Under the pieces are notes generated by a model. The model did not search any database and was not told the origin of the DNA. It saw only the letters and a list, made by a program, of their open reading frames with translations. A stretch of 56,961 nt of DNA from positions 1-56,961 of the forward strand of contig JBBKWJ010000088.1 of assembly GCA_037968895.1 (NCBI GenBank). Reading direction: 5' to 3'. Shown here in pieces: positions 7,037-15,541 of the stretch. The position numbers were made by a program, and so were the translations under genes. The stretch is from JBBKWJ01 sp037968895 (GTDB taxonomy: Bacteria > Actinomycetota > Acidimicrobiia > Acidimicrobiales > SZUA-35). The stretch's first letter is position 1. The number at the start of each line of letters is the position of its first letter.

Positions 7037-9751
7037 CTAGAACGGATCCTCGTCACCACCGGAGGAGGCGGCCAGCTTGGGAGCGGCCTTCTTTGCTGGC
7101 GCTTTTTTGGCGCCTGCTTTCTTGGCCACTGCCTTCTTCTTGGTGGCCTTCTTTTTGGTGGCCTTCTTCTTTTTCTTCTTTGGTGGATCGAGTTCGAGCT
7201 TGATCCGGCGCTCGGCCAATAGCTCTGATGCCCGCTCAGGCGAGATGGTGTCGACGTTGTCACCCTTACGAAGCGACGCGTTTATCTCGCCGTCAGTGAC
7301 GTATGGTCCGAAGCGGCCGTCTTTGACCTGCATCTCTTTGTCACTCACGGGGTCGATACCGACCACCTTGATTGGGCCGGCCGCAGCTTGGCCGCGGCGA
7401 CGCTTTGGCTGAGCCAATACGGCAAGTGCCTCAGGAAGAGTTATTGACAACAGCTGCTCTTCACTGTCGATGCTGCGGCTGTCGGTCCCCTTCTTGATGT
7501 AAGGGCCAAATCGTCCGTTGAACGCTTCGATCGGCTTATCGTCTTCTGGGTCGTTGCCGATGAGTCTTGGCAACGACAGCACCTGAACAGCCTGTTCAAG
7601 CGTCAGGTCATCAGCGGTCATGGTCTTGAAGAGCGAGCCTGTTTGGGGCTTGTCACCGTCGTCGGTGTGCTCACCCATTTGCACGTATGTCCCGAACCGC
7701 CCAGCCTTCACCATGATGTCGAGGCCAGTTTCTGGGTGAGCGCCAATGACACGATCGCTCTTTGGTGCATCGATAAGCGCAATCGCCTTCTCGATCGTGA
7801 GCTCGTCTGGCGCAAGATCTTCTGGGATCGACGCTCGGTCTTCGCCTCGTTCGAGATATGGGCCATAGCGGCCAACCCTGGCGATCACGGCGACGCCATC
7901 AGCGTCGACACCAACAGGGATCGAGTTGATCGCGCGGGCGTCGATGTCGCCTAGTCGGTTATCGACCTTGTCCTTAAGGCCGTCTTTGTCGGCCTCGCCG
8001 AAGTAGAAATCGGATAGCCACGGCTCGGCCTCGCGATCACCGGCAGCAATAGTGTCGAGGTCGGTTTCCATCTTCGCGGTGAAGGCGAAGTCGACGAGAT
8101 CAGGGAAGTGTTGTTCGAGCAGGGCGATGACGGCGAACGCTAAGAAGGTAGGGACAAGCGCCGTGCCTTTCTTCCAGACGTAGCCGCGGTTCTGAATAGT
8201 GCCCATGATGGCGGCGTATGTGGAGGGTCGACCGACGCCAAGCTCTTCGAGGCGCTTGACCAGTGAAGCTTCGGTGTAGCGCGATGGAGGTGAGGTGTCG
8301 TGTCCTGCGGCCTCAGCGCTTTCGATTAACGCGGTATCACCCGTGTCGAGGGCGGGGAGCAACTGCTCTTGCGCCTCATCGGCGCTGTCGTCTTCGTCTG
8401 CGCTCTCGCGATAGACGCTCAAGAATCCTTGATGAGCAATGACGGTGCCCGAAGTCGAGAAGACTACGCGGTCGCCCTTTGCGCTCTCGGCGGCGAGTCG
8501 CAGAGTCACGGTTTCGCCAGTGGCGTCGGTCATCTGCGAGGCGACGGTCCGCTGCCAAATGAGCTCGTAAACCTGACGATCTTGCGTGTTGAGTTCGCCC
8601 GCAACTTCTTCGGGGGTACGGAATGTGTCGCCAGAAGGTCGGATGGCTTCGTGAGCCTCCTGCGCGTTCTTCGCCTTCGTTTGGTAGGTCCGAGGTTCAG
8701 CCGGAACAAACTCCGCGCCATAACGCTCTGTGATCTGGCTCCGAGCGGCTGCGACAGCGGCGGCAGACAGGGTCACCGAGTCGGTTCGCATGTAGGTGAT
8801 ATAGCCACGCTCGTAGAGGCCCTGAGCAACCCGCATCGCCGACGCAGAGCTCAGGCGAAGCTTCCGACCAGCGTCCTGCTGATACGTGGAAGTAGTAAAG
8901 GGTGCCGCGGGACGGCGGCGGTATGGCTTCGCCTCGCGAGAGGCGACTGTTGCTGTTCGGCCCTGAAGATCAGCGGCCAACGCAGTTGCCTTCGCCTCAT
9001 CGAGGTGGGCAACTTCAGCCTTGTTCAGGACGCCGTCTTGGCCGAAGTCACGTCCGCTCGCGACCCTCGCTCCGTCGAGTTCGACGAGCATTGCCTTGAA
9101 GGGGTTTTCAGAGCCGGCGGAGAACAGGCCAGACAAGTCCCAATAGTTTGCGGAGCGGAACGCCATACGTTCACGTTCACGTTGGACGACAATTCTGGTT
9201 GCAACGCTCTGTACTCGGCCAGCGCTTGATCCGGTTAGGACCTTCTTCCAGAGAACTGGGGAAACCTCGTAGCCATAGAGGCGGTCCAAGAGGCGGCGGG
9301 CCTCTTGAGCGTTCACGAGGTCACGGTCCAGTTCTCGCGGCGAGTCGATTGCCCGCTGGATTGCCTCAGGTGTGATCTCGTGGAACACCATTCGCTTCAC
9401 CGGAATTTTCGGCTTCAGCACCTCAAGCAGATGCCAAGCGATGGCCTCTCCCTCGCGATCCTCATCGGTTGCGAGTACGAGTTCAGACGCATTCTTCATT
9501 AGCGCCCGAAGCTTTTTGACCTGGTCCTTCTTTTCGGGCGAAACAACGTAGATGGGCTTGAACCCATTATCGACGTCGATACCGAGTCTGGCCCATGACT
9601 CTTTCTTGTATGCCTCTGGCACATCCTTGGCCCGGCGCGGCAAATCGCGCACGTGTCCGATGGATGACTCGACCATGTATTCGTCGCCGAGATAGCTGGC
9701 GATGGTTCGAGCTTTGGCTGGGGATTCGACAATAACGAGCGGATGGGCCAC
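7037..9751 (-). CDS. topA: DNA topoisomerase I (type IA)
   Basis: Relaxes negatively supercoiled DNA. The 904-residue enzyme has an N-terminal TOPRIM domain (MAHPLVIVESPAKA; acidic DEDRE near 96-100) and the catalytic tyrosine at about residue 320 in RGYITYMRTDS. The C terminus lacks the zinc fingers of E. coli TopA. Instead it has four Topo_C-type repeats containing GRxGxY and a lysine/alanine-rich tail (about residues 860-895), the actinobacterial form, where such tails bind DNA. The GTG start at 9751 has a TAGCCT hexamer 6 bases upstream and no Shine-Dalgarno sequence. Confidence 0.97.
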   Translation of the reverse strand: MAHPLVIVESPAKARTIASYLGDEYMVESSIGHVRDLPRRAKDVPEAYKKESWARLGIDVDNGFKPIYVVSPEKKDQVKKLRALMKNASELVLATDEDREGEAIAWHLLEVLKPKIPVKRMVFHEITPEAIQRAIDSPRELDRDLVNAQEARRLLDRLYGYEVSPVLWKKVLTGSSAGRVQSVATRIVVQRERERMAFRSANYWDLSGLFSAGSENPFKAMLVELDGARVASGRDFGQDGVLNKAEVAHLDEAKATALAADLQGRTATVASREAKPYRRRPAAPFTTSTYQQDAGRKLRLSSASAMRVAQGLYERGYITYMRTDSVTLSAAAVAAARSQITERYGAEFVPAEPRTYQTKAKNAQEAHEAIRPSGDTFRTPEEVAGELNTQDRQVYELIWQRTVASQMTDATGETVTLRLAAESAKGDRVVFSTSGTVIAHQGFLSVYRESADEDDSADEAQEQLLPALDTGDTALIESAEAAGHDTSPPSRYTEASLVKRLEELGVGRPSTYAAIMGTIQNRGYVWKKGTALVPTFLAFAVIALLEQHFPDLVDFAFTAKMETDLDTIAAGDREAEPWLSDFYFGEADKDGLKDKVDNRLGDIDARAINSIPVGVDADGVAVIARVGRYGPYLERGEDRASIPEDLAPDELTIEKAIALIDAPKSDRVIGAHPETGLDIMVKAGRFGTYVQMGEHTDDGDKPQTGSLFKTMTADDLTLEQAVQVLSLPRLIGNDPEDDKPIEAFNGRFGPYIKKGTDSRSIDSEEQLLSITLPEALAVLAQPKRRRGQAAAGPIKVVGIDPVSDKEMQVKDGRFGPYVTDGEINASLRKGDNVDTISPERASELLAERRIKLELDPPKKKKKKATKKKATKKKAVAKKAGAKKAPAKKAAPKLAASSGGDEDPF

Positions 9752-9757
9752 CAGGGC

Positions 9758-9763
9758 AGGCTA
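9758..9763 (-). promoter_or_regulatory. -10 element, leaderless type (topA)
   Basis: TAGCCT on the minus strand, 6 bases before the topA GTG. The 105-base gap to nhaA holds nothing else I can identify. Confidence 0.5.
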
Positions 9764-9856
9764 GGAAGGAAGCGAGGCCTTTTACCAACACCGGCCAAAA
9801 TAGCTTCAAATAAGCGCCTTTTGACCCTGCCGAATCCGGTCTATTGCTGGCGACGG

Positions 9857-11203
9857 CTAATTGTCTGACGCGACAGGGGCTCCGCGGAGGATCAACCAGC
9901 CGACGATTGTGGCGACGAGCGACGCCGCCAGAATGCCGATCGTTGCCTCATCGGCATACAAAGCATTGTCGGAGAAGGCGAGCCCACCGACAAACAATGC
10001 AACCGTGAAGCCGATTCCGGCGACCGCTCCACCGCCGACGATGTGACGAGGCGTCACACCGCGGGGCAAAGTGCCGAGACCGAGCCTCGTGGCTCCGAGC
10101 GTAAACATGGCGACACCAAGCGGCTTCCCAACCACAAGGCCAAAGAACACTCCGAGAGCAACCGGCGACGTGGCCGCATCGCCAACAGCGCTTCGCGATA
10201 TCTCGACACCGGCATTGGCCAACGCAAACAGAGGCACGATCAGGAAGCCAGTCCAAGGCGAGAGGACACGAAGAAGTCGTGAGCACACTGACACCGATTC
10301 ACGAAGCTTCCAGTTTGCGTCGTTTACGTTGGCTGGTGTCACGCTGTCGCCGGTCAAGAAGTCTTCGATTGCTTCGAAACGGCGCTCGCCCAGCAGCGGC
10401 GTGGCCGGAGTGAGCAGGCCAAGAATCACGCCAGCAATCGTTGCGTGCACACCCGACTGCAGCATGGCATACCAGCTGAACACGCCAATGATCACATAGA
10501 CCGGCATGTACCAGACCCGGCTTCGTTGGAGGAAAAAAATCAGGCCGAAGCTCGCAAAGGCAGCGGCGAGCCAAACGAAGCTAAGCCCGGATGAATAAAA
10601 GGCGGCGATAACCAGGATGGCGCCGATGTCGTCGGCGATTGCGAGCGTCAGCAGGAAAAGCTTGAGCCGGTGAGGAACCCGCGGTCCGAGCAACGTGAGC
10701 ACACCCACCGCAAAAGCGATATCGGTCGCCATTGGGATGCCCCAGCCAGCGGCACGATCGCCGCCGCCGCTCACGGCGAAGTAAACGAGGGCCGGGATGA
10801 CCATGCCGCCAATGGCACCGATGGCAGGAAGCGCTGCTGCCTTTGGGTCTCGCAGGTCACCAACCACGAGCTCAGTTTTGATCTCGAGACCAACGACAAA
10901 AAAGAAGAGCACCATCAGAGCGTCATTTACCCAGAACTCGAGTGAGAACGGGTGGCCGTCATGCATGAAGAGGCCAGTGTCGCCGAAGGTTGCTCCAAGC
11001 TCTGTCTCCCAGAATGAATGATACGTGTCGCCCCAACCGCTGTTGACCCAAATCAGGGCAGCGACAGTTGCGACGATGAGCAATATGCCTGAGGCCGCCT
11101 CCTGAGCAAGGAATCGAACGAGAGGGCGAGCGACCGAACGGGCAAGCCGGGTATCACCACCACTCCACGCGTCTTTTCGAACCTCTAGGGAGCCTTCGGA
11201 CAT
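9857..11203 (-). CDS. nhaA: Na+/H+ antiporter NhaA
   Basis: Exchanges internal sodium for external protons in the cytoplasmic membrane, for pH and salt homeostasis. The 448-residue protein has about 12 hydrophobic helices and the family signatures MATDIAFAVGVLTLLG and LTLAIADDIGAILVIA, which hold the two adjacent transport aspartates. The N terminus (first 25 residues) is polar and cytoplasmic. The gene follows the RsbW-like gene by 60 bases on the same strand and may share its transcript. A poly-G/C run lies in that gap. Confidence 0.95.
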   Translation of the reverse strand: MSEGSLEVRKDAWSGGDTRLARSVARPLVRFLAQEAASGILLIVATVAALIWVNSGWGDTYHSFWETELGATFGDTGLFMHDGHPFSLEFWVNDALMVLFFFVVGLEIKTELVVGDLRDPKAAALPAIGAIGGMVIPALVYFAVSGGGDRAAGWGIPMATDIAFAVGVLTLLGPRVPHRLKLFLLTLAIADDIGAILVIAAFYSSGLSFVWLAAAFASFGLIFFLQRSRVWYMPVYVIIGVFSWYAMLQSGVHATIAGVILGLLTPATPLLGERRFEAIEDFLTGDSVTPANVNDANWKLRESVSVCSRLLRVLSPWTGFLIVPLFALANAGVEISRSAVGDAATSPVALGVFFGLVVGKPLGVAMFTLGATRLGLGTLPRGVTPRHIVGGGAVAGIGFTVALFVGGLAFSDNALYADEATIGILAASLVATIVGWLILRGAPVASDN

Positions 11204-11263
11204 TGTTTCTGGCCTAACGGGGGGGTTGGGGGCAGTTAGTTCTGCACGACCGACTCGCCTAGG

Positions 11264-11710
11264 TTACTGGCGAAGTTCGAGGGAGACGGTCGTGCCAGCT
11301 GGGCTGGAGTCAAATTTCACAGGGCTCGAACTCAGATGACGCATCAGCGGGATGCCGAAACCACCTTCAACGGCCAGCCGATCCGGGTCATCGATCGAAT
11401 GTTTCGCAATTACTTCTGGCACGCCGGGACCGTCATCGGTTACCTCGAGCGCCACGCCGTTGCCAAGCACTTCACACGCAATGGTGACGCGGCCGTTCTC
11501 AGAGGTCAGGTGGCTCGCCTCGATCGCATTTGTCACACCCTCAGACACGACCCATCGCAGGTCGTCAACACGATCGCCGGTCAAGGCGTTGTCGCAGGTC
11601 GATGCCGTCGCGATCACCATACGAACGACCGTCACGAGATCGAGTCGCGCTGGCACCTCCAGAACGACAGTGCGTTCGGCACCGCATTGGGAGGGGGTGA
11701 GACGGGGCAT
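11264..11710 (-). CDS. RsbW-like GHKL ATPase (anti-sigma/kinase type)
   Basis: A 148-residue single-domain protein of the HATPase_c_2 group, which includes anti-sigma serine kinases. It shows an N-box (EGVTNAIEASH), a G1 box (VTDDGPGVPE) and a G2-like GGFGIPLMRHL. The start MPRLTPSQC at 11710 is chosen because the 123 upstream in-frame codons overlap the flavoprotein gene and are Ser/Arg-rich noise. It begins 10 bases after the flavoprotein stop, so the two are probably one operon. Its partner sigma or STAS protein is not adjacent. Whether it acts as kinase, anti-sigma factor or both is unknown. Confidence 0.8.
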   Translation of the reverse strand: MPRLTPSQCGAERTVVLEVPARLDLVTVVRMVIATASTCDNALTGDRVDDLRWVVSEGVTNAIEASHLTSENGRVTIACEVLGNGVALEVTDDGPGVPEVIAKHSIDDPDRLAVEGGFGIPLMRHLSSSPVKFDSSPAGTTVSLELRQ

Positions 11711-11720
11711 CAGTGTGAAT

Positions 11721-12971
11721 CTAGTCGAATGACACCGCAAGGTCGCGGTGGCCCTCCGAATTGAATTGGCGCTTCCATGCCTCGAGTGTGGCCACGGTGC
11801 CGCCACCGGGAATACGAAGCCATGGGTACGGGTACAGCCCGGCAAGATCCGCCGCTGCCGCGCGACGATGGAAGCCAGGTACAGGAGCAAACGTGACAGC
11901 AGCATGCCGCCCGCTGATGATCTCAGAAGGCCGACCGCGCCACAGCTCGACGGGCCGTGTCGTCGCAAGTTCAGCGAGAGTTCGAGTGAGAAACACCAGG
12001 CGCTTTGCGCTGAGTTGCAGGCCCGCGAGCAGAGGCTCGTCGAAGACGAAGATCGCGGGTAGATCAGGGTGCGCGGCAAGCGCAGGATCGCCCGATCCGA
12101 GCGACTCGGCCGTCAGCCACACCGCCTCCGGAGATCGTTGCAGCACCGGGGCGAGCGGCCCTCTGGTTGCATTGACGTCAGAGTCAGTTGTCAGCGCGAC
12201 CGGACTCTCGACGGCGACAAGGTGCGGCTCTGCTGGCCAGTTCTCGATGGGACACGAATGGACAAGATCACATGATGCACACAGTCCGGCAGCACGCTTT
12301 TCGACCTGCCAGCGGCTGAAGCCGTAGACCCTGGCGGAACCAACACCGGTTGCCCACTGCCATCCGAGGCGGTTTGCTGCTCGGGACCCGTCGATGAGAT
12401 GACGAAAGAAATACTCTTCGCCAACACGCCAGTCAGCGCCTTCTCGAACAGCCAGATGCGATGCAAGCCAGAGCCTGGCCTGGTTGACGAGCCAGCCTTC
12501 TTCTTCGAGTTCACCGATCGACAGGTCGAGGCAGGCCATGCTCTCGTTCCAGGAGAAGTTGTCAGTCGTCGGTTTTAGCTCGTTCCGAAGCCCCGACTTG
12601 GTCGCGTGGCCGAGCCTGGCATACCAGTGCCGGGCGTACTCTTGCCACAACAGTTCGTCCCGGAACGCGCCAACGTCAGCCTCGGGACCACCTTCAACCG
12701 CGTCCCAGACCTCCTGGAGTCCGAGCAGACCGTGCCGGATGTACGGCGATAGGCCGGACGACCCGCGTTTCTTTTGGGGTGCAACCTCACTGCGACGATC
12801 GGCGTAGCCTGCGACGTCAAAACTACGAAGCTTGGCATCGGCCGCCCGCTGCCCTCCAACGATACGCAGCGAACCGATCGGCTCGTCGCTAAAGAGACCA
12901 GCGAGTTCGGTCGCGACAAAAGCCTCAACGGCGTCTCGGTTATCTGCAGGGATCGGTAGCTGCCGATTCAT
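11721..12971 (-). CDS. Photolyase/cryptochrome-like flavoprotein, swapped domain order
   Basis: A 416-residue protein whose FAD-binding helical domain comes first (about 70-220): LSPYIRHGLLGLQEVWD, LLWQEYARHWYA, GWLVNQARLWLASHL and WRVGEEYFFRHLIDG..AANRLGWQWATG all match class I photolyases. A Cys cluster follows (residues 231, 234 and 240). The C terminus (about 282-390) resembles the alpha/beta antenna domain that is N-terminal in photolyases: AVWLTAESLGSGDPALAA, then IFVFDEPLL and RPVELWRGRPSEI. One acidic residue of the usual LIDGD is Ser. DNA repair or light sensing are both possible. It is divergent from a helicase gene. Confidence 0.8.
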   Translation of the reverse strand: MNRQLPIPADNRDAVEAFVATELAGLFSDEPIGSLRIVGGQRAADAKLRSFDVAGYADRRSEVAPQKKRGSSGLSPYIRHGLLGLQEVWDAVEGGPEADVGAFRDELLWQEYARHWYARLGHATKSGLRNELKPTTDNFSWNESMACLDLSIGELEEEGWLVNQARLWLASHLAVREGADWRVGEEYFFRHLIDGSRAANRLGWQWATGVGSARVYGFSRWQVEKRAAGLCASCDLVHSCPIENWPAEPHLVAVESPVALTTDSDVNATRGPLAPVLQRSPEAVWLTAESLGSGDPALAAHPDLPAIFVFDEPLLAGLQLSAKRLVFLTRTLAELATTRPVELWRGRPSEIISGRHAAVTFAPVPGFHRRAAAADLAGLYPYPWLRIPGGGTVATLEAWKRQFNSEGHRDLAVSFD

Positions 12972-13163
12972 GCTGCGATTGAGGGTTGGATTCGGGCCAC
13001 AATTTCTCTTCGACGCTGTTGGTCAATATCTTTCTAGGCGATCTTGCATCCCGGGAAATCACCCAATGCCATCGCGCAAACAGGCCTAAGGATACGGGTA
13101 TTTACCCACCCATCGGCAGCCGAGAATTGGCGATGAGCGCAATACGGCCTGCGTTGGCCAAAC

Positions 13164-13177
13164 AGGTGAATTCACCT
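13164..13177. repeat. 14-base perfect palindrome
   Basis: AGGTGAATTCACCT lies in the 242-base gap between the flavoprotein and helicase genes, one base before the SOS box. It could be an operator for either gene. Binding protein unknown. Confidence 0.5.
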
Positions 13178-13178
13178 A

Positions 13179-13192
13179 CGAACACTCGTTCG
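13179..13192. promoter_or_regulatory. LexA (SOS) box
   Basis: CGAACACTCGTTCG is a perfect match to the actinobacterial/Gram-positive LexA core GAAC-N4-GTTC with CG on both flanks. It overlaps the place where the -35 of the helicase promoter must be, so bound LexA would block that promoter. Confidence 0.75.
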
Positions 13193-13204
13193 CCCGATTC
13201 AAGC

Positions 13205-13210
13205 TAGAAT
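13205..13210 (+). promoter_or_regulatory. -10 element, leaderless type (helicase)
   Basis: TAGAAT, 6 bases before the GTG at 13217 and 3 before the GTG at 13214. The spacing favours 13217 as the translated start. Confidence 0.6.
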
Positions 13211-13216
13211 CTCGTG

Positions 13217-15514
13217 GTGACTCTCGCTCCCCCAGCGCTCACAACGCCCTTCTCCCCTGACGACCTGTCTTTTCTGGGCCACGGCGACTCCTTGGCCCAT
13301 CTCGGCGAGATTCCGGCGCGTGTCGCGAGCTTCGGAGTCCTTGACCACCCCTTCCCTGACCCGATCCAGCGATGTATCCCCCCAGAAGGACTGTGGAGCC
13401 ACCAAGCGGAGGCGATCAATCTGGCCAGGAGCGGACAGTCAGTAGTGATCTCAACCGGAACCGGCTCGGGGAAATCGCTCTGTTTCCGCCTACCAATCGC
13501 TGAGTCAATTGTCGACGGGATCCGGTCTGACACAGCCCTTCTTCTTTATCCAACCAAAGCGCTCGCCCACGATCAGCTTCGTGCGTTCGGGGCTCTCGAT
13601 ATCGACCGACTCATCGCCGTCACCTACGACGGAGACACACCACGTCCCGACCGGACCTGGGCCCGATCGAACGCAAACGTTGTGCTGACCAACCCCGAAA
13701 TGCTGCACCATGGTCTGCTGCCAAACCACGCCAAGTGGGCCACGTTTCTCAAGCGGTTGCGCTACGTCGTCGTCGACGAACTACATGTGCTGAGAGGAAT
13801 CTTCGGTTCCAACGTCGGCCAAGTCTTGCGGCGCCTCCGCCGGGCGTGCGCGCTCTATGGCGGCGACCCGACGTTCATCTTCTGCTCGGCCACGATCGGC
13901 GAGGCAACCACACTGGCGACTGACCTATGCGGTAAGTCAGTCGCCCTTGTCGACATCGATGGTTCACCCTGTGCCAAACGAACCGTCGCCGTCGTCAGAC
14001 CTGCGCTGATCAACGCCGAGAAGGGTATTCGTCAGTCACCTACCACTGAGACCATCAGGGTCGTCAGCGAGTTGGTGCAATCAGATCGTCGAGTCATTGC
14101 CTTCTGCTCGAGTCGATCCCAGACAGAGCGGGTTGCTGCAGGGATACAGCGAGCGCTCCCCAAACACCTCTCGTCTACCGTTCGCCCATACAGGTCTGGC
14201 TATCTTGCGTCCGAACGGCGAGAGATTGAGGACGAACTCTCGACCGGCAAGCTACGAGCAGTCGTGACCACGAGCGCCCTTGAGCTTGGCGTCGACATCG
14301 GCGGCCTGGATGCCACAGTACTTTGCGGATTTCCCGGCACCATCGCGTCGTTCTGGCAACAGATCGGACGAGCCGGCCGTGGCGGGCAAGACTCGTTGGC
14401 TGTGCTCGTTGCCGGCGACGATCAGCTCGACCAGTGGTTTGTGCACCATCCAACTGAGCTCTTCACGCGACCGCCAGAGCCGATCATCGTCAACATCGAC
14501 AACCCACATATTCTCGACCCTCACATCGCGTGCGCGGCCTACGAGAAGCCACTCATTCACGACGACGACAAGCTCTGGCCCGAACTCGACGACAGTGTGC
14601 ATCGGCTTGTGGTCGACGATGAGCTTCGAATCCGGCCCGACCCGAGGGGGCGGCCTCGAGCCGTGTGGGACGGGCGAGGCGTGCCATTCACCAAGATCGG
14701 CATTCGCTCGTCGTCCGCTGGTGAAGTGAAAATCGTCGACGAGACTGGCGGGCCGATTGGCACCGTCGAGCTCGGCCGAGCACCAAACCTCGTTCATCCG
14801 GGCGCTATCTACCTTCATCGGGGCCAAACCTTCACCGTGACCGAACTCGACCTCGACACCAGACGGGCCATCGTCGAGCCTGCCGATGGGAAAACGTGGA
14901 CCCAGGCAAGGTCGAGTATTGAGCTTGAAGTATTGTCTACTGCACTGACACAACAAATCGGCCCCGCTACGGTCCACCTCGGCACGGTCAAAGTCACCAG
15001 TCGCGTCACGGGGTATCAGCGCAAAGAAGCGCAGGGACGCAGGGTGCTTGAAACCGTCGACCTCGACCTTCCGGCATCTGTTCTCACCACAACAAGTGTG
15101 TGGTACGAGTGGGCTGCAGACGAGATGGCAAAAGCCGGAATCGCCGACTTCAAGATCCCGGGGGCACTCCACGCGGCGGAGCACGCCGCCATCGGCATCT
15201 TGCCCCTCTTCGCAATCTGCGACCGCTGGGATGTTGGCGGTGTATCGATTGCGAGTGCGCCGGCCACCGGTCTTCCCACCGTCTTCATCTATGACGGCTA
15301 CGAGGGAGGCGCGGGGGTTGCCGATCTCGCATACGACGTGGCCGAGCGCCACCTTGGCGCCACGGCCGAGGTACTCCAGAACTGCGAATGCAGTAGTGGC
15401 TGCCCCTCGTGCGTGCAATCACCGAAGTGCGGCAATGGCAACGAGCCCCTCGAGCGGTGGGCTGCCTTAGCCCTCCTCAACCACACGCTCGGAGCGACCG
15501 ACGACCCGTTCTAA
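13217..15514 (+). CDS. DEAD/DEAH helicase with DUF1998 domain (MrfA/YprA-like)
   Basis: A 765-residue superfamily 2 helicase. Motif I is STGTGSGKSLCF, motif II DELH (VVVDELHVLRG), motif III FCSATI and motif VI QQIGRAGRGG. After two RecA-like domains comes a long C-terminal region ending in a four-cysteine cluster (CECSSGCPSC with a later Cys in PKCGNG), as in Bacillus MrfA/YprA, which acts in mitomycin-type damage repair. The SOS box and -10 directly upstream support a DNA-damage role. I prefer the second of two adjacent GTG codons because of the -10 spacing. No MrfB-like exonuclease gene is adjacent. Confidence 0.9.
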   Translation: MTLAPPALTTPFSPDDLSFLGHGDSLAHLGEIPARVASFGVLDHPFPDPIQRCIPPEGLWSHQAEAINLARSGQSVVISTGTGSGKSLCFRLPIAESIVDGIRSDTALLLYPTKALAHDQLRAFGALDIDRLIAVTYDGDTPRPDRTWARSNANVVLTNPEMLHHGLLPNHAKWATFLKRLRYVVVDELHVLRGIFGSNVGQVLRRLRRACALYGGDPTFIFCSATIGEATTLATDLCGKSVALVDIDGSPCAKRTVAVVRPALINAEKGIRQSPTTETIRVVSELVQSDRRVIAFCSSRSQTERVAAGIQRALPKHLSSTVRPYRSGYLASERREIEDELSTGKLRAVVTTSALELGVDIGGLDATVLCGFPGTIASFWQQIGRAGRGGQDSLAVLVAGDDQLDQWFVHHPTELFTRPPEPIIVNIDNPHILDPHIACAAYEKPLIHDDDKLWPELDDSVHRLVVDDELRIRPDPRGRPRAVWDGRGVPFTKIGIRSSSAGEVKIVDETGGPIGTVELGRAPNLVHPGAIYLHRGQTFTVTELDLDTRRAIVEPADGKTWTQARSSIELEVLSTALTQQIGPATVHLGTVKVTSRVTGYQRKEAQGRRVLETVDLDLPASVLTTTSVWYEWAADEMAKAGIADFKIPGALHAAEHAAIGILPLFAICDRWDVGGVSIASAPATGLPTVFIYDGYEGGAGVADLAYDVAERHLGATAEVLQNCECSSGCPSCVQSPKCGNGNEPLERWAALALLNHTLGATDDPF

Positions 15515-15529
15515 TCTCCTGACGTCGGG

Positions 15530-15535
15530 TAACGT
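15530..15535 (+). promoter_or_regulatory. -10 element, leaderless type (MFS gene)
   Basis: TAACGT, 6 bases before the GTG at 15542 and just past the helicase stop; no ribosome-binding site between. Confidence 0.5.
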
Positions 15536-15541
15536 CGCCCC

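Noticed and set aside
7080..7190. Repetitive sequence near the topA 3' end
   Set aside because: It encodes the lysine/alanine-rich tail typical of actinobacterial TopA, not an independent repeat element.
14252..15418. A 388-codon minus-strand open frame inside the helicase gene
   Set aside because: It is the antisense shadow of the helicase; composition is not protein-like and no motif is seen.
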